DNA of 64,000 bases from Paracoccus sp. R12_2. Lineage in GTDB: Bacteria; Pseudomonadota; Alphaproteobacteria; Rhodobacterales; Rhodobacteraceae. This document shows, one piece after another, positions 7,792-17,653 of the stretch. The notes under the pieces were generated by a model, which made no database searches, had not been told where the DNA came from, and saw only the letters and a program-made list of their open reading frames with translations. The stretch lies in NCBI RefSeq assembly GCF_017744015.1, contig NZ_JAGHRA010000013.1, positions 1 to 64,000 of the forward strand, given 5' to 3'. Every line of letters begins with the position of its first letter. The stretch's first letter is position 1. The position numbers and the translations under genes were made by a program.

Positions 7792-9372
7792 ATGACACTC
7801 ATCAACCGGACCCGCCGGGGCCTGCTGGCGGTGACGGCCGTCGCCGCCCTGACGCTGGGTCTCCAGCCGCACCCCGCAACGGCGCAGACCCCCGCGGATG
7901 TTCTGATCGTCGGCCAGATCGCCGAACCGAAATCGCTGGACCCGGCGGCCGTGACGGCGGTCAATGACTTCCGAATTCTTGTGAATGTCTATGAAGGGCT
8001 GACTCGTTATGAGGATGGCACCCTGCAGCCGGGGCCTGGTTTGGCGACGGCTTGGGACATCTCTGACGACGGAACTGTCTATACTTTCACCTTGCGCGAC
8101 GGGGTCACGTTCCATGACGGAACCCCCTTCAACGCCGAAGCGGTGAAGTTCAATTTCGACCGTATGCTTGACGAGGATCACCCCTATCACGATACCGGCC
8201 CGTTTCCGCTGGCCTTCTTCTTCGGTGCCGTCGAGAAGACCGAGGCGATCGACGATCTGACTGTCAGGTTCACGCTGAACGAACCCTATGCACCGTTCCT
8301 GTCGAACCTTGCCTATCCCACCGGCCTGCTGGTGTCGCCCGAGGCGGTCAAGGCGAACGGCGCCGATTTCGGTCGCAACCCTGTCGGCACCGGCCCGTTC
8401 AAGTTCGTCGAATGGAAATCGAACGAACGCGTCGTGATCGACCGCTATGACGATTACTGGGGCGAGGCGGCGGGCGCGCAGGCTGTCGTGTTCCGACCGA
8501 TTACCGACGCCAATACCCGCGTGGCCGAGATGCTGGCAGGCGGCATCGACATGATGGTGGAAGTTCCGCCCACCTCGATCAATCAGTTCCAGGGTGACGA
8601 ATACACCATCCATGAACAGGCCGGCCCGCATCTGTGGTTTCTGATCCTGAACACCAAGGAAGGGCCCTTCGCCGATGTGAAGCTGCGTCAGGCCGCCAAT
8701 TATGCGATCAACAAGGAAGCGATCGTGAACGACGTGCTGGAGGGCACGGCCACGGTTGCGGCCGGACCCACTCCGCCCGCCTTCGCATGGGCCTATAACG
8801 ACGAACTGGCGTCCTATCCCCATGATCCTGAAAAGGCCCGGCAACTGATTGCCGAAGCCGGGGCCGAGGGAACCGAGCTTACCTTCTATGTCACCGAGGG
8901 TGGTTCGGGCATGCTGGACCCGGTGCCGATGGGCACGGCGATCCAGGCCGATCTTGAAGCCGTCGGCTTCGATGTCGCCATCGAGACCTATGAATGGAAC
9001 ACCTTCCTCGGCGAGGTGAACCCGGGCCTCGAGGGCAAGGCCGACATGGCCGAAATGGCCTGGATGACGAACGATCCTGACACGCTGCCCTATCTGACGC
9101 TGCGCACCGAGGCGCTGCCAGATAATGGCGGCTTCAACTCGGGCTATTACAGCAACGAAAAAGTCGACGAATTGCTGGAAAGCGCGCGGACCGCGACCGA
9201 TCAGGAAGAACGCGCGCGGCTTTACCGCGAGATGCAGGCGATCGTTCACGAAGACGCGCCCTGGGTCTTTGTCGCAAACTGGAAACAGAACGCCGTGACC
9301 AGCGACCGGGTCGAGAACTTCGATCTGCAGCCGTCGTTCCTGTTGAACCTGCAGGGCGTGGTGAAGAACTGA
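7792..9372 (+). CDS. ABC transporter substrate-binding protein, family 5 (peptide/nickel type)
   Basis: A 526-residue periplasmic binding protein. Residues 1 to about 32 are a Sec signal peptide (RRGLLAVTAVAALTLG core, cut after ATAQ). The mature chain shows family 5 hallmarks: AEPKSLDPAAV, VYEGLTRYEDG, FTLRDGVTFHDGTPFNAEAVKFNFDRML and GTGPFKFVEWKSNE. Such proteins bind dipeptides, oligopeptides or related amides and hand them to a Dpp/Opp-type permease. The start at 7792 has GGGAG six bases upstream and gives the proper signal peptide. A 15-bp hairpin in the 115 bases before the permease gene probably raises its mRNA level relative to the rest of the operon. Confidence 0.93.
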   Translation: MTLINRTRRGLLAVTAVAALTLGLQPHPATAQTPADVLIVGQIAEPKSLDPAAVTAVNDFRILVNVYEGLTRYEDGTLQPGPGLATAWDISDDGTVYTFTLRDGVTFHDGTPFNAEAVKFNFDRMLDEDHPYHDTGPFPLAFFFGAVEKTEAIDDLTVRFTLNEPYAPFLSNLAYPTGLLVSPEAVKANGADFGRNPVGTGPFKFVEWKSNERVVIDRYDDYWGEAAGAQAVVFRPITDANTRVAEMLAGGIDMMVEVPPTSINQFQGDEYTIHEQAGPHLWFLILNTKEGPFADVKLRQAANYAINKEAIVNDVLEGTATVAAGPTPPAFAWAYNDELASYPHDPEKARQLIAEAGAEGTELTFYVTEGGSGMLDPVPMGTAIQADLEAVGFDVAIETYEWNTFLGEVNPGLEGKADMAEMAWMTNDPDTLPYLTLRTEALPDNGGFNSGYYSNEKVDELLESARTATDQEERARLYREMQAIVHEDAPWVFVANWKQNAVTSDRVENFDLQPSFLLNLQGVVKN

Positions 9373-9378
9373 GACCAT

Positions 9379-9414
9379 GTTCCCGGACGCGCCCGATCTG
9401 GCGCGTCCGGGAAC
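9379..9414 (+). other. Intercistronic stem-loop after the binding-protein gene
   Basis: A perfect 15-bp stem (9379-9393 with 9400-9414) with a 6-base loop begins seven bases after the stop codon. There is no T-run, so it is more likely an RNA-stabilising or partly attenuating hairpin than a full terminator; the permease gene follows on the same strand at 9488. Confidence 0.75.
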
Positions 9415-9487
9415 CCGCCGGAATCCTTGCGCGATTCCGCCACGTTCTCGTTCCTGACAAAACGCACAGAGGCACCCGGGGGGAAAC

Positions 9488-10435
9488 ATGGGCGGCTATA
9501 TTCTAAGAAGGCTGGTTTCTGCGATCCCGGTGCTGTTGGGCATCACGGTGATCGTATTCCTGATCATGTCGCTGATTCCGGGTGATCCGGCCACTGCCAT
9601 TCTGGGATCCTACGCGACCCCCGAGAATGTCGAGAAGCTGAACCGCGACCTGGGCTTGGACAAGCCCGTCGTGCAGAGGTACTTCATCTGGCTTGGCAAC
9701 ATGCTGCAGGGTGATTTCGGGCGATCGTTCTCGCTGAACCGTCCGGTGATCGACGAGGTGCTGGAGCGTTTCAACGCCACGCTGATCCTTGCCGGCACCA
9801 GCCTGGTCCTGTGCTCGATCCTGGGCGTGCTGGCCGGGGTCGTGTCGGCGGCGCGGCAATACGGGCTGGCCGACAAGGTGATCACCTTCATCGTGCTTAT
9901 CGGGATTTCGGTCCCGTCCTTCTTTCTGGGGATGATGATGATCCTGCTGTTTTCGGTGAACCTGAAGTGGTTTCCCGTCTCGGGCATGTACGCAATCTAT
10001 GGCGGTGGCGATCTGACCGACCTGATCCGCCATCTGATCATGCCGGCACTGGCACTGTCGGCGGTGGCAACCGGCGTCATCGCACGCTTGTCGCGGTCGG
10101 CCATGCTGGAAGTCCTGCGGCAGGACTACATCCGCACCGCGCGCGCCAAGGGAGTCGGCGAACGCAAGGTCATCATGGGCCATGCACTGCGCGCCGCGAT
10201 GGTGTCGATCATCCCGGTGCTAGGCATCCAGGCCGGGTTCGTGCTGTCCGGTGCCGTCTATATCGAGATCGTGTTCCAGTGGCCCGGCGTCGGCAGGATG
10301 CTGGTCGACGCGATCCTGACCCGAGACCTTCTGCTGGTTCAGGGCGGCGTGGTCTTCGTCGCCGCCTGCTATGTCTTCTTCAACATCGCGGTCGATGTCG
10401 CGCAAAGCCTTCTGGATCCGAGGATCAAGACATGA
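9488..10435 (+). CDS. Peptide ABC transporter permease, DppB/OppB type
   Basis: A 315-residue inner-membrane permease with the N-terminal signature of DppB: GGYILRRLVSAIPVLLGITVIVFLI, then the periplasmic stretch GDPATAILGSYATPE and LGLDKPVVQRYFIWLGNMLQGDFGRSF. The later membrane segments include the EAA-like loop RTARAKGVGERKVIMGHALR, which docks the ATPase. It is the first of two permease halves; the partner is the N-terminal part of the next gene, whose start overlaps this stop (ATGA). Confidence 0.93.
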   Translation: MGGYILRRLVSAIPVLLGITVIVFLIMSLIPGDPATAILGSYATPENVEKLNRDLGLDKPVVQRYFIWLGNMLQGDFGRSFSLNRPVIDEVLERFNATLILAGTSLVLCSILGVLAGVVSAARQYGLADKVITFIVLIGISVPSFFLGMMMILLFSVNLKWFPVSGMYAIYGGGDLTDLIRHLIMPALALSAVATGVIARLSRSAMLEVLRQDYIRTARAKGVGERKVIMGHALRAAMVSIIPVLGIQAGFVLSGAVYIEIVFQWPGVGRMLVDAILTRDLLLVQGGVVFVAACYVFFNIAVDVAQSLLDPRIKT

Positions 10436-12312
10436 TGGCGTTCCTGAAACTGCTGTTTCGCAATCGGCTGGCGGCTATGGGGGCCGTGGTTCTGTCCATC
10501 ATCGTCCTGCTGGTTCTGCTGACCCCGTTTCTGCCACTGCACGATCCGGATGTGACGGCCACCGCGGATCGGTTCAAACGGCCCTTCACCGACGGGCACC
10601 TGCTGGGAACCGACCATCTGGGCCGCGATCTTCTAAGCCGGCTTCTGTGGGGCACGCGGTTGTCTTTGGCGGTCGGGTTTGCGGCGGCGGTGATCGCGGC
10701 TTTCATCGGGTCGGCGATCGGCATCACGGCGGGCTATTTCGGCGGTCGCATCGACAATATCTTCATGCGCGGCGTCGATATGCTGATGGCCTTTCCCTAT
10801 ATCCTGTTGGCGCTGGCCATTGTCGCGGCACTTGGGCCGGGGCTTATGAACGCGCTGATCGCGGTGGCGGCCGTCAACATTCCCTTCTTCGCGCGAAACA
10901 TCCGCGGCATCACGGTGGGGCTTGCCGGACGTGAATTCATCGACGCTGCGCGCCTTGCCGGGATGGGCCATACGCGGATCATCGTGACCGAACTGCTGCC
11001 CAATGTCCTGCCGGTCATCATCATCGCGATGTCCACGACCGTCGGCTGGATGATCCTTGAAACGGCGGGCCTGTCATTCCTGGGACTGGGGTCGCAGCCG
11101 CCGCAGGCCGATCTGGGCTCGATGCTGGGCGAGGCGCGTTCGGCGCTGATCTCTCACCCGCATACCTCGATCGTGCCCGGCATCATGATCTTTCTTATCG
11201 TCATGTCGATCAACCTGCTGGGGGACGGGGTGCGTGATGCGCTGGACCCGCGCCTGCGGTCGGGTGCGCTGTCGCGGCCGCTGCCCACGACCCTGGTCAG
11301 CCGAAAGCAACCGGTTCCCGACGCCACCGACGATCTTCTGGCCATTCAGCAGCTTGAAACCCAGTTCCATGTCGGCAAGCGCATCTACAAGGCGGTTGGC
11401 GGCGTGTCATTGGCCGTCAGGCCGGGCGAATGCCTGGGCATCATCGGCGAATCCGGGTCCGGAAAATCGGTCACGGCGCTATCGGTGATGGGGCTGGTCG
11501 CATCGCCTCCTGGGGTGATCACCGGCGGCGCGGTCCGGTTTCAGGGCGAGGATCTGGTCGGGGCATCCTACGAAACCTTGCGGCGGAAGCGCGGCGACCG
11601 TGTCGCCTATATCTTCCAGGATCCGCTTTCCACGCTGCATCCGCTGTACAAGATCGGCGATCAACTGGCCGAGGCGATCCGTTCGCACCACAAGCTGTCC
11701 CGTGCAGACGCCCGCAGCCGCGCCATCCAGTTGCTGAAGGATGTGCGCATCCCTAACGCCGAAAGCCGGGTCGATGATTTCCCGCACGAGATGTCGGGCG
11801 GCATGCGTCAGCGGGTCGGTATCGCGATGGCGCTGGCCAATGATCCCGACGTGATCATCGCGGACGAACCGACGACCGCGCTGGATGTCACGGTGCAGGC
11901 ACAGATCTTGTCCCTGCTGGACGATCTGCGCCGCGACCGCGGGCTGGCGATCATCTTCATCACCCATGATTTCGGCGTGGTGGCACAGCTTTGCGACCGG
12001 ATGGCGGTGATGTATGCCGGTCGCATCGTCGAGGAAGGGCCGACCGACAGCGTGCTGCGGCATCCGCTGCACCCCTATAGCAAGCGCCTGATCGAATGCG
12101 TTCCCGAACTGGGCCAAGGCCGACGCAAGCTGGCGGCGATCCCCGGGCTGCCGCCGGTGGTGGACGATCTGCCGCCCGGTTGCGCGTTTGCGCCCCGTTG
12201 CCCCAAGGCGCAATCGACCTGCCGCGAAGGTGACGTGGGGCTGGACCGTGCCGGCAGGCGTGCCGTGCGCTGCCTCTATCCCGAAGAAACGCTGGAGGTC
12301 GCAGCATCATGA
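10432..12312 (+). CDS. Peptide ABC transporter DppC-type permease fused to DppD-type ATPase
   Basis: A 626-residue fusion. Residues 1 to about 280 are a DppC-like permease (LGTDHLGRDLLSRLLWGTRLSL, coupling loop REFIDAARLAGMGHTRI, GLSFLGLGSQPPQADLGSML). A short linker near 285-300 leads into a DppD-like ATPase with Walker A GESGSGKS, FQDPLSTLHP, the signature MSGGMRQRVGIAMAL, Walker B VIIADEPTTALDVT, H-loop ITHDFG and the C-terminal CAFAPRCP oligopeptide-transporter domain. Such fusions occur in some proteobacterial operons and fix the ATPase to one permease half. The start overlaps the dppB-like stop; the end overlaps the next ATPase start (ATGA). The reading frame is continuous with no sign of a frameshift. 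Confidence 0.92.
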   Translation: MMAFLKLLFRNRLAAMGAVVLSIIVLLVLLTPFLPLHDPDVTATADRFKRPFTDGHLLGTDHLGRDLLSRLLWGTRLSLAVGFAAAVIAAFIGSAIGITAGYFGGRIDNIFMRGVDMLMAFPYILLALAIVAALGPGLMNALIAVAAVNIPFFARNIRGITVGLAGREFIDAARLAGMGHTRIIVTELLPNVLPVIIIAMSTTVGWMILETAGLSFLGLGSQPPQADLGSMLGEARSALISHPHTSIVPGIMIFLIVMSINLLGDGVRDALDPRLRSGALSRPLPTTLVSRKQPVPDATDDLLAIQQLETQFHVGKRIYKAVGGVSLAVRPGECLGIIGESGSGKSVTALSVMGLVASPPGVITGGAVRFQGEDLVGASYETLRRKRGDRVAYIFQDPLSTLHPLYKIGDQLAEAIRSHHKLSRADARSRAIQLLKDVRIPNAESRVDDFPHEMSGGMRQRVGIAMALANDPDVIIADEPTTALDVTVQAQILSLLDDLRRDRGLAIIFITHDFGVVAQLCDRMAVMYAGRIVEEGPTDSVLRHPLHPYSKRLIECVPELGQGRRKLAAIPGLPPVVDDLPPGCAFAPRCPKAQSTCREGDVGLDRAGRRAVRCLYPEETLEVAAS

Positions 12313-13274
12313 CCGCATTGAAGGTACAGAACCTCGCCAAGACATTCGCGACGAAGAAAACCCTGTTTCGCCGGTCTCAGGGCGGTGTCCGCGCGGTCTG
12401 TCCGGTCAGCTTTTCGGTGGAAAGCGGCGAAACGCTTGGTGTGGTGGGTGAATCCGGATGCGGCAAGTCCACGCTGGCGCGCATGCTGGTGGGTCTGCTG
12501 GAGCCGTCCGAGGGAACCATCGAGATCAATGGAAAGGCGCTGGACAACGCCGATCCGGCCGAATTTGGCAAGCTGATCCAGTATGTGTTCCAGGATCCGA
12601 ACAGCAGCCTGAACCCCCGCAAAAACATCCGGCAGATCATGGAGTCGCCGTTGAAGCGGCTTCACAAGATGCCGAGGGCCGAACGCGATGCGCGCATCCG
12701 CGAGATCTTTGATTCGGTCAATCTGCGAGAGGAGTTTCTGGAACGATACCCGCATGAATTCTCGGGCGGGCAGGCGCAGCGCATCGGCATCGCCCGCGCG
12801 CTGGCGGCGGATCCACAGATCATCATCCTTGATGAACCTGTCTCGGCGCTGGACGTGTCGGTTCAGGCGCAGGTGCTGAACCTGCTGGCAAGGCTGAAGG
12901 CGGAATTCGGACTGACCTATCTGTTCATCACGCACGATCTTGCGGTGGTCGAGGCGGTCAGCGACCGGATCATGGTGCTGTATTTCGGTTCGGTCGTCGA
13001 GGTGGGCAAGGCCGAGAAGATATTTGCATCGCCGCGGCATCCGTATACCAAGCTTCTGGCCGACAGCGCGCCGGTGGTGGGCCGTCCGCTGACAGCGCCC
13101 GAACAGAAGGGAACCGAGCTTCCCGATCCGTTGAACCCGCCGCCCGGCTGCGCCTTCGCGGGCCGCTGTCCCCGCGCGACCGAGCATTGCCGGACCATCG
13201 AGCCGGTGCTGCAATCCATGGGAGAGGATCAATTTGCCGCCTGCCACCACCCGATTGAAGCGCGCGAAGGCTGA
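12309..13274 (+). CDS. Peptide ABC transporter ATPase, DppF/OppF type
   Basis: A 321-residue ATPase, the second nucleotide-binding subunit of the importer. Walker A GESGCGKSTLARML is near residues 48-61, followed by VFQDPNSSLNPRKNI, the signature FSGGQAQRIGIARAL, Walker B IIILDEPVSALDVS and H-loop FITHDLAVVE. The C-terminus has the oligopeptide-transporter motif PPGCAFAGRCPRA, whose cysteines in some relatives bind an iron-sulfur cluster. It overlaps the preceding fusion gene by four bases and the regulator gene by 41 bases. Confidence 0.94.
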   Translation: MTALKVQNLAKTFATKKTLFRRSQGGVRAVCPVSFSVESGETLGVVGESGCGKSTLARMLVGLLEPSEGTIEINGKALDNADPAEFGKLIQYVFQDPNSSLNPRKNIRQIMESPLKRLHKMPRAERDARIREIFDSVNLREEFLERYPHEFSGGQAQRIGIARALAADPQIIILDEPVSALDVSVQAQVLNLLARLKAEFGLTYLFITHDLAVVEAVSDRIMVLYFGSVVEVGKAEKIFASPRHPYTKLLADSAPVVGRPLTAPEQKGTELPDPLNPPPGCAFAGRCPRATEHCRTIEPVLQSMGEDQFAACHHPIEAREG

Positions 13275-14007
13275 GCCAAAGACCAGCCGCCCGGTCCAAG
13301 TCGCCGAAGCGATCAAGGACTGGGTCGTGGAACAGAGCCTTCAAGCGGGCGACCGGCTGCCGGGTGAGACCGACCTGATGGCGCGCTTCGGCATGGCCAA
13401 GGGCACCATCCGAGAGGCGATGCGGATCCTCGAGGCTCAGGGGCTGATCAAGACGCGAACCGGACCGGGCGGCGGCAGCTTTGTCCACGAGGTCAGCCGC
13501 CAGCGTGCCAAGGCGCTTCTGGGTAACTATTTCTATTTCAAGAATCTGACGATCGGCGACATCTATCAGCTGCGCCTTGCCCTTGAACCCGAACTGTCGG
13601 CGTCGCTGGCCGGACAGCTTGACGAAGATATCCTGCAGGCGCTTGAAGCCAATATCTCGGAGTATTCGCATCCCGCCAGAACCATCGAGGAAGAACGCGA
13701 GCAACATGTCGCCTCGCTGCGATTTCATGCGATCCTTGCAGAACAGGCCCGCAATCCCCTGCTGGGTTTCGCGATAGATTTCATGGTGAACCTGCTGGCC
13801 GACCTGACGGTCTATCGGCGGCTGTATTCGCGACCGAATCTTGAACTTTGGCAGCGGGGACGCGACCACCAGAAAGATCTGGTCAAGGCGCTGCGGGCCG
13901 GTGACGCCGACCGCGCACGCGCCGTCATGGCCGAACACATGCAGACGGCATGGACCCTGATGTGCAGGCAGGAGGCCGAGATGTGCAGCAAGTTCATCTC
14001 GGAATAA
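13234..14007 (+). CDS. FadR/GntR-family transcriptional regulator
   Basis: A 257-residue regulator. Residues about 18-85 form the GntR winged helix (VAEAIKDWVVEQSLQAGDRLPGETDLMARFGMAKGTIREAMRILEAQGLI), and the rest is an FCD ligand-binding domain with likely metal ligands in RFHAILAE and GRDHQKDL. The start is taken as TTG at 13234, with GAGAGGA 6-12 bases upstream inside the ATPase gene; the 41-base overlap implies translational coupling. As the last gene of the peptide operon it is a natural candidate to bind the TTTATYRTGAWAAA repeats at 7719-7761 and to sense the imported compound or a product of it. Confidence 0.87.
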   Translation: MPPATTRLKRAKAEPKTSRPVQVAEAIKDWVVEQSLQAGDRLPGETDLMARFGMAKGTIREAMRILEAQGLIKTRTGPGGGSFVHEVSRQRAKALLGNYFYFKNLTIGDIYQLRLALEPELSASLAGQLDEDILQALEANISEYSHPARTIEEEREQHVASLRFHAILAEQARNPLLGFAIDFMVNLLADLTVYRRLYSRPNLELWQRGRDHQKDLVKALRAGDADRARAVMAEHMQTAWTLMCRQEAEMCSKFISE

Positions 14008-14092
14008 GCGGCGGAAGAACGATTCTCGTTGCGGATGCTTGTGCGGGTGGTGGGGCTGATGATCCCGCGCCCCCGTTCGCCCCGCATCAGGT

Positions 14093-14121
14093 GAGGCGGT
14101 TCACGCAGGGTGAACCGCCTC
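14093..14121. terminator. GC-rich hairpin between convergent regulator and clpB
   Basis: A perfect 12-bp stem (14093-14104 with 14110-14121) and 5-base loop lies between the ends of two convergent genes. Neither side has a T-run, so it may act as a bidirectional but imperfect terminator or 3' end stabiliser. Confidence 0.5.
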
Positions 14122-14143
14122 GGTCCGACGGAATGCCTGATCG

Positions 14144-16783
14144 TCAGTGCAGCGTTGCTTCGGGCTTGGGCCCTTCGCCCACCGCACCCAGCTTGTGACC
14201 GGCCTTGCCGATGCGATTGCCGACCATCAATCCGTCCTCATTCGCACCGATATGAACCGTCTGCCCGTCCAGCACGTCGCCCGACAGCAGCAGTTCGGCC
14301 AGCGGATCCTGCAATGCGCGCTGGATCACGCGCTTCAACGGACGCGCGCCGAAGACCGGATCATAGCCCTGATCGGCCAGCCACTTCCGTGCGCCGCCGT
14401 CCAGATCAAGTGCGATCTTGCGTTGCGCAAGCCGCTGTTCAAGCCGCAGAAGCTGGATATCGACGATGCCATCCATGTTCTCTCGCGAGAGACGGCGGAA
14501 GATGATGATCTCGTCCAGCCGGTTCAGGAATTCGGGGCGGAAATGTGCCCGCACCGCTTCCATCACCTGATGCCGCGCTTCGGTCGAATCGGCGTCTTCC
14601 GGCAGGTGTGACAAGGCCTGCGACCCCAGGTTCGAGGTCAGGATGATCAGCGTCTGCTTGAAATCCACCGTCCGGCCCTGACCGTCGGTCAGAACGCCAT
14701 CGTCCAACACCTGCAATAGCACGTTGAAGACATCGGGATGGGCCTTTTCGACCTCGTCGAACAGGATCACCTGATAGGGTCTGCGCCGCACCGCCTCGGT
14801 CAGCACGCCGCCTTCATCATACCCGACATAGCCCGGAGGCGCCCCGATCAGCCGAGCCACGGAATGTTTTTCCATGAACTCGGACATGTCGATGCGGACC
14901 ATCGCCTGATCGTCGTCGAACATGTATTCGGCCAGCGCCTTGGTCAGTTCGGTCTTGCCGACGCCGGTGGGGCCAAGGAACAAGAAGCTGCCAAGCGGCC
15001 GGTTCTCGTCGTTCAGGCCCGCGCGGGCGCGACGGACGGCGTTGCTGACCGCGGTGACGGCTTCGGACTGACCGATCACGCGACGGCCGATTTCCTCTTC
15101 CATCTTCAGCAGCTTGTCACGCTCTCCCTCCAGCATCTTGCTGGTCGGGATGCCGGTCCAGCGTTCGACGACCTCGGCGATCTGTTCGGGCCGAACAGCC
15201 TCTTCGACCATCAGCCCGTCATCGTCGGCATCGTCGGCTTGGGACAGCTGTTTTTCCAGACCGGGGATGATGCCGTAGGACAACTCGCCCGCACGCGCCA
15301 GATTGCCCTCGCGCTTGGCCTGATCCAGCTCGGCCCGCGCGCGGTCCAACTGTTCCTTCAGGCTGCGCGACCCTTCCAGCTTGTCGCGTTCGGCCTGCCA
15401 GCGGGCAGTCATTTCCGCACTGCGTTCCTGCAGATCCGACAGATCCTTTTCCAGTCGTTCAAGGCGATCCTTGCTGGCCGCGTCGTCCTCTTTCTTCAGG
15501 GCCTCGGCCTCGATCTGCAGCTGCAGGATCTGGCGATCCAGCTGGTCCAGTTCCTCGGGTTTGCTGTCGACCTCCATGCGCAGACGGCTGGCTGCCTCAT
15601 CGACAAGATCGATCGCCTTGTCGGGCAGGAAACGGTCGGTGATATAGCGGTTCGACAGCTGCGCAGCCGCCACCAGCGCCGCGTCGCTGATGCGAACGCC
15701 GTGGTGAAGCTCGTACTTCTCCTTGATGCCGCGCAGGATGCTGATCGTGTCCTCGACCGTCGGCTCTTCGATCATGACCGGCTGGAAACGCCGGGCCAGG
15801 GCCGCATCCTTTTCGATATACTTGCGGTATTCGTCCAGCGTGGTCGCACCGATGCAGTGCAACTCGCCCCGCGCCAGCGCAGGCTTGATCAGGTTCGCGG
15901 CATCCATCGCGCCGTCGGTCTTGCCGGCGCCGACAAGCGTGTGCAACTCGTCGATGAACAGCACGATCTCGCCGGCGGCTGCCTCGATCTCTTTCAGGAT
16001 CGCCTTCAGACGTTCCTCGAATTCGCCGCGATATTTGGACCCGGCGACCAGCGCGCCCATGTCCAGCGCCATCAACCGCTTGTCGCGCAGACTTTCGGGC
16101 ACATCGCCGTCGATGATGCGCAGCGCCAACCCTTCCGCGATCGCGGTCTTGCCCACGCCGGGTTCGCCGATCAGCACCGGATTGTTCTTGGTGCGCCGCG
16201 ACAGAACCTGCATGGCACGGCGGATTTCCTCGTCCCGGCCGATGATCGGGTCGATCTTGCCCTTTTCGGCGGCCTCGGTCAGGTCGCGGGCATATTTCTT
16301 CAGCGCCTCATAGCTGTCTTCGGCGCTTGCCGAATCGGCGGTGCGGCCCTTGCGGATGTCGTTGATCGCGCTGTTCAGGTTCTGGGCGTTCACCGCCCCG
16401 GCCTCAAGCGCGTCCCTGGCGTTGGTGTTCACCATCGCCAACGCCATCAGGATCCGTTCGATCGGAACGAAACTGTCGCCGGCTTTCTTGGCGACCTTTT
16501 CGGCTTCGTCCAGAACGCGGACCATCGAGGGATCGACATAGACCTGATTGTTGCCGCCCGACACCTTGGGCAGCTTGGCCACGGCCTGATCGACCGCCTG
16601 CTGGACCCGCTTGGCGTCGCCGCCCGACCGGTTGATCAGATTGGCCGCCAGCCCCTGATCGTCATCCATCAGCGCCTTCAGCAGATGTTCGGGAACGACG
16701 CGCTGATTTTCCTCGCGCATCGCGATGGCCTGGGCGGCCTGCAGGAAGCCACGCGACCGTTCCGTGAACTTTTCCATGTTCAT
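14144..16783 (-). CDS. clpB: ATP-dependent chaperone ClpB
   Basis: An 879-residue AAA+ disaggregase that works with DnaK to rescue aggregated proteins in the cytoplasm. The N-domain ([18 protein letters not shown]) is followed by AAA-1 with Walker A GEPGVGKT near residue 204, a middle coiled-coil domain (about 410-530, many Glu/Lys/Leu), and AAA-2 with GPTGVGKTE near 603. The start at 16783 is chosen because AAGGAG sits nine bases upstream; the ATG at 16789 is only three bases from it. A heat-shock sigma-factor-like promoter lies about 80 bases upstream. All domains are present and full length. Confidence 0.97.
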   Translation of the reverse strand: MNMEKFTERSRGFLQAAQAIAMREENQRVVPEHLLKALMDDDQGLAANLINRSGGDAKRVQQAVDQAVAKLPKVSGGNNQVYVDPSMVRVLDEAEKVAKKAGDSFVPIERILMALAMVNTNARDALEAGAVNAQNLNSAINDIRKGRTADSASAEDSYEALKKYARDLTEAAEKGKIDPIIGRDEEIRRAMQVLSRRTKNNPVLIGEPGVGKTAIAEGLALRIIDGDVPESLRDKRLMALDMGALVAGSKYRGEFEERLKAILKEIEAAAGEIVLFIDELHTLVGAGKTDGAMDAANLIKPALARGELHCIGATTLDEYRKYIEKDAALARRFQPVMIEEPTVEDTISILRGIKEKYELHHGVRISDAALVAAAQLSNRYITDRFLPDKAIDLVDEAASRLRMEVDSKPEELDQLDRQILQLQIEAEALKKEDDAASKDRLERLEKDLSDLQERSAEMTARWQAERDKLEGSRSLKEQLDRARAELDQAKREGNLARAGELSYGIIPGLEKQLSQADDADDDGLMVEEAVRPEQIAEVVERWTGIPTSKMLEGERDKLLKMEEEIGRRVIGQSEAVTAVSNAVRRARAGLNDENRPLGSFLFLGPTGVGKTELTKALAEYMFDDDQAMVRIDMSEFMEKHSVARLIGAPPGYVGYDEGGVLTEAVRRRPYQVILFDEVEKAHPDVFNVLLQVLDDGVLTDGQGRTVDFKQTLIILTSNLGSQALSHLPEDADSTEARHQVMEAVRAHFRPEFLNRLDEIIIFRRLSRENMDGIVDIQLLRLEQRLAQRKIALDLDGGARKWLADQGYDPVFGARPLKRVIQRALQDPLAELLLSGDVLDGQTVHIGANEDGLMVGNRIGKAGHKLGAVGEGPKPEATLH

Positions 16784-16862
16784 CGGCATGTTCTCCTTTT
16801 CACTAGCCCCCGTGTCGCGGGCGCCCTGTTGCGGCACGCCCCGGTTCGGGTCTTCGGTTATG

Positions 16863-16890
16863 ATTTGGGATGTTTCACGGTGCTTTCAAG
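16863..16890 (-). promoter_or_regulatory. Sigma-32 (RpoH) type promoter of clpB
   Basis: Reading the minus strand, CTTGAAA (16890-16884) is followed after 14 bases by CCCAAAT (16869-16863), close to the RpoH consensus of CTTGAAA and CCCATNT with 13-14 base spacing. It lies 80 bases upstream of the clpB start, as expected for a heat-shock gene. Confidence 0.7.
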
Positions 16891-16942
16891 CGCCTTCTGC
16901 TTGTGCCATAACGCCGCGATTTCGTGGCGAACGGGGGCAGGG

Positions 16943-17650
16943 ATGGATGACAGGCTGATCGTGGCACTGGACGTGCCGAACGCGCTTGAAGGGCTGGCAC
17001 TGGCCGAAAAGCTGGGCGACGCCGTCGGCTTCTACAAGATCGGGCTGGGCATGCTGACCGGAGGTGGGCTGGCCCTGGCGAACGAACTGAAGCAGGAACA
17101 TGGAAAGCGCATCTTTCTGGACATGAAGCTGTTCGACATCGGCGCCACGGTCGAGGCCGCGGTGCGCGGGCTGGCACAGTTCGATCTGGATTTCCTGACC
17201 GTTCACGGCGACCCTCATGTCGTCCATGCCGCAAAGCAGGGGGCTGCTGGCACCGGCCTCAAGATTCTCGGCGTGACGATCCTGACCTCGCTGGAACGTG
17301 CGGATCTGGATGCGGGCATGATCCAGCCGGGCGACATTCATCAGATCACCGTCGAACGCGCGGCCCGTGCCTTCGACGCCGGTGCCGACGGGATCATCTG
17401 TTCGCCGCGCGAGGCGCAGGCGATCCGCGCCCTGCCTGGGGCCGGGCTGATCGTCACGCCCGGCGTCCGACCCGCCGGAGCCGATCTGGGAGACCAGAAA
17501 CGGGTGGAAACGCCGGCCAGCGCGATCGCGGCGGGCGCCGATCACATCGTGGTGGGGCGCCCGGTCTGGCAGGCCGCCGATCCCAAGGCCGCCGCGCGCG
17601 CGATCCTGACCGAGATGGGACCCGTCACTGCGCACCGGCTGGCGCGATAG
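16943..17650 (+). CDS. pyrF: Orotidine 5'-phosphate decarboxylase
   Basis: A 235-residue TIM-barrel enzyme that makes UMP from OMP, the last step of de novo pyrimidine synthesis. The N-terminal strand LIVALDVPN and the catalytic charged tetrad region FLDMKLFDIG (Asp60, Lys62, Asp65) are intact, as are the phosphate-binding segments VTPGVRP and HIVVGRPVWQA near the end. The ATG at 16943 has GGGGGCAGG upstream. It is divergent from clpB and ends three bases before the convergent NUDIX gene. Confidence 0.96.
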   Translation: MDDRLIVALDVPNALEGLALAEKLGDAVGFYKIGLGMLTGGGLALANELKQEHGKRIFLDMKLFDIGATVEAAVRGLAQFDLDFLTVHGDPHVVHAAKQGAAGTGLKILGVTILTSLERADLDAGMIQPGDIHQITVERAARAFDAGADGIICSPREAQAIRALPGAGLIVTPGVRPAGADLGDQKRVETPASAIAAGADHIVVGRPVWQAADPKAAARAILTEMGPVTAHRLAR

Positions 17651-17653
17651 GGA

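Noticed and set aside
14738..16900. A long plus-strand open frame opposite clpB that runs into pyrF
   Set aside because: Only the final part is pyrF. The upstream part is the mirror of clpB; the real pyrF start has its own ribosome-binding site at 16943.
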